From positions 218,400 to 282,399 of the forward strand of contig NZ_JABEPE010000004.1 of assembly GCF_026788005.1 (NCBI RefSeq): a stretch of 64,000 bases of DNA, read 5' to 3'. Position 1 is the stretch's first letter. Each line of letters starts with the position of its first letter. Position numbers and translations under genes: made by a program. The notes under the pieces were generated by a model. It did not search any database and had not been told where the DNA came from. It saw nothing but the letters and a program-made list of their open reading frames with translations. This document shows positions 63,801 through 64,000 of this stretch, piece after piece. The DNA is from Alteromonas sp. a30 (lineage in GTDB: Bacteria > Pseudomonadota > Gammaproteobacteria > Enterobacterales > Alteromonadaceae).

Positions 63801-64000
63801 ATCGTTTGCCCTTCGAACATGTCGCGCATGGAAATATCAATGCCAAGCTCACGAGCACGGGCAATCACCTGTATCGATAAGATGGAATCCCCGCCAGAGG
63901 CGAAGAAGTTATCGCGAATACCCACTTGCTCAACTTGTAATATGTCGGCCCAAATGTCACACAGCGCCGACTCTTTGTCGTTACGCGGGGCAACGTAGGT
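60845..64000 (-). CDS. Non-ribosomal peptide synthetase, partial (PCP-E-C visible, 5' end beyond window)
   Basis: The frame is open to the right edge with no stop, so 1051 C-terminal residues are visible. A carrier domain comes first, with the phosphopantetheine Ser39 in FFASGGDSILSIQ. An epimerisation domain follows (about residues 90-535), with HHLLVDGVTWR near residue 230 and the diagnostic NGIGYGVLRY near residue 430. A condensation-type domain lies from about 600 to 1050, starting YSQKMFLHF, with NHLVSDRWSW in place of HHxxxDG: the second His and Asp are kept but the first His is Asn and the Gly is Arg. The protein ends right after it, with no thioesterase or adenylation domain. It therefore converts the aminoacyl centre to D and either docks to another module or releases the chain on an amine. 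Confidence 0.93.
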   Translation of the reverse strand, partial: TYVAPRNDKESALCDIWADILQVEQVGIRDNFFASGGDSILSIQVIARARELGIDISMRDMFEGQTIEALTGGEGEASNIKAEQGDVSGEQILLPIQHWFLEGDQIDQHYFHQSTILAVPEGFNTDTLNAILHAMHQRHDALRLRFVSADEGEWQASYQPLTNAMIAQCVEHIPMLVDDNTTAAQREAIQTQMTTFIKGKMDLAQGPLLKAVYFDAPASQDSRLVLVLHHLLVDGVTWRIVLDDMSKALKQWQDKGEIKLAAKSSSYQQWAQALQEYASSDALAQEKAHWLAAMSTKVEPLPQDADHEDNSMATSANVSLALSEQETHQLLRESHGAYETKINDLLLAALQLAFKRWCGRDVLRVRMEGHGREPLFNHIDVSETAGWFTSVFPMLLAGDSTNNNDAEAEDLSALIKGVKNANAAIPNNGIGYGVLRYMAQDEALTAAADAFEFDIAFNYLGQFDQSTQASNSKEVLSDFMPVDEDTGAEISPRRQRPYPMRFNAAVGEGQFGFSMEFNKHRYRPDTMQALAEYYRQALLDIVAHCTGVERAQLSLADFPLVPADQAKLDNWLHQNQHSETQPFFPLKTFKAEGVVNCPVPYSQKMFLHFTKKPSLEPMLRTFRIISLKGDLNIAVFERAYAALVQRHAVFQMRFADYRGHLALQIDPQMQPDFTVVNCPPSGNAEATLRQMMLDEVNRAYDIRNGQFLRCLIIENDALNHDSPDAEKQSYVVLGMNHLVSDRWSWGIFQEELETLYNGAQVKADGDIVLPELTPLAADFPDYCYWNHYWHNTPALQQQMQYWQSVFGDLQWSQAFPTDLEKSDLVPTGGLNRNFDLNIDEALFERIDAYCKAQSITLYTFFMSALHLVLANYADESDIVVVSPKAERDLPELAKSIGLYLNLLPVHSRVDKAKSLASFVKQVADNVVTAQANIDVQIDAVLETLDCDQTLPISDVNFQYYNFAQESGWALDGLQSEAAYFSENEIQYENTLDLRLLREESGVSGVWVYNSSKYRASTMAKLSNWYIAILENILSQPNQTIDDCLLQLNPSN

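Overview
The window reads as a chromosome segment of a Gram-negative, probably marine-type gammaproteobacterium. This rests on a TonB-dependent receptor, outer-membrane lipoprotein signals, a BCCT osmolyte carrier, a TPR-sulfotransferase, moderate to low GC and gammaproteobacterial-looking thioredoxin 2. The species cannot be fixed from sequence reading alone. No tRNA or rRNA gene was seen.

Layout. (1) 1-7636, minus strand: an R-body (refractile body) locus. It has four close RebB paralogues and three more distant RebB-like proteins, followed by an unknown 360-aa protein, a Gln-rich coiled-coil protein and, at the left edge, an HNH-like protein with a CxxC...CxxC core. Two regulators lie upstream: an FHA-HTH protein, and a protein that joins a degenerate sigma54-activator AAA domain to an AraC-type DNA-binding domain. 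(2) 7826-9665: thioredoxin 2 and an unknown lipoprotein. (3) 9958-17263: a translationally coupled operon resembling the mycobacterial decaprenyl-phosphoryl-arabinose pathway (UbiA-type phosphoribosyltransferase, flippase-like protein, DprE1, DprE2, HAD phosphatase), followed by two large membrane proteins that may be glycosyltransferases. (4) 17328-29847: MarR regulator, BCCT transporter, TonB receptor, TPR-sulfotransferase, a secreted protein, an unknown pair behind a 10-C tract, and a methyltransferase. (5) 30045-37382: a secreted tail-fibre/collagen-like protein, a group of phage-type repressors with clear operator-like palindromes, and a four-gene operon of one secreted repeat peptide and three small membrane proteins. 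(6) 37422-38780: a palindromic REP-like element, then a type I-C-like CRISPR array of 20 repeats (the last one degenerate) with no cas genes in the window. (7) 39269-41197: a secreted peptidoglycan amidase.

(8) 41674-64000: the left part of a biosynthetic gene cluster. The plus-strand arm has an MFS exporter, a large CHAT-like/STAND ATPase, a PfaD/PksE-type enoyl reductase, a PksI-type enoyl-CoA hydratase, an FMN alpha-hydroxy-acid oxidase and an Ldh_2 dehydrogenase. The convergent minus-strand arm starts with an NRPS that runs off the right edge (visible PCP-E-C). It continues through a membrane protein, a MacAB-like three-gene ABC exporter, a ThDP-dependent AruI-like decarboxylase, an aldehyde dehydrogenase and a formyltransferase. 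PksI- and PksE-like enzymes suggest a hybrid trans-AT PKS/NRPS product with beta-branching; the PKS itself must lie outside the window.

Most distinctive points: the R-body operon with an attached HNH-like protein; the polyprenyl-arabinose operon in a proteobacterium; the CHAT-like protein with both catalytic residues apparently lost, coupled to a biosynthetic operon; the unexplained operon at 35962-37382; and an 18/20-base operator-like match between the tail-fibre gene and a phage-type repressor gene.
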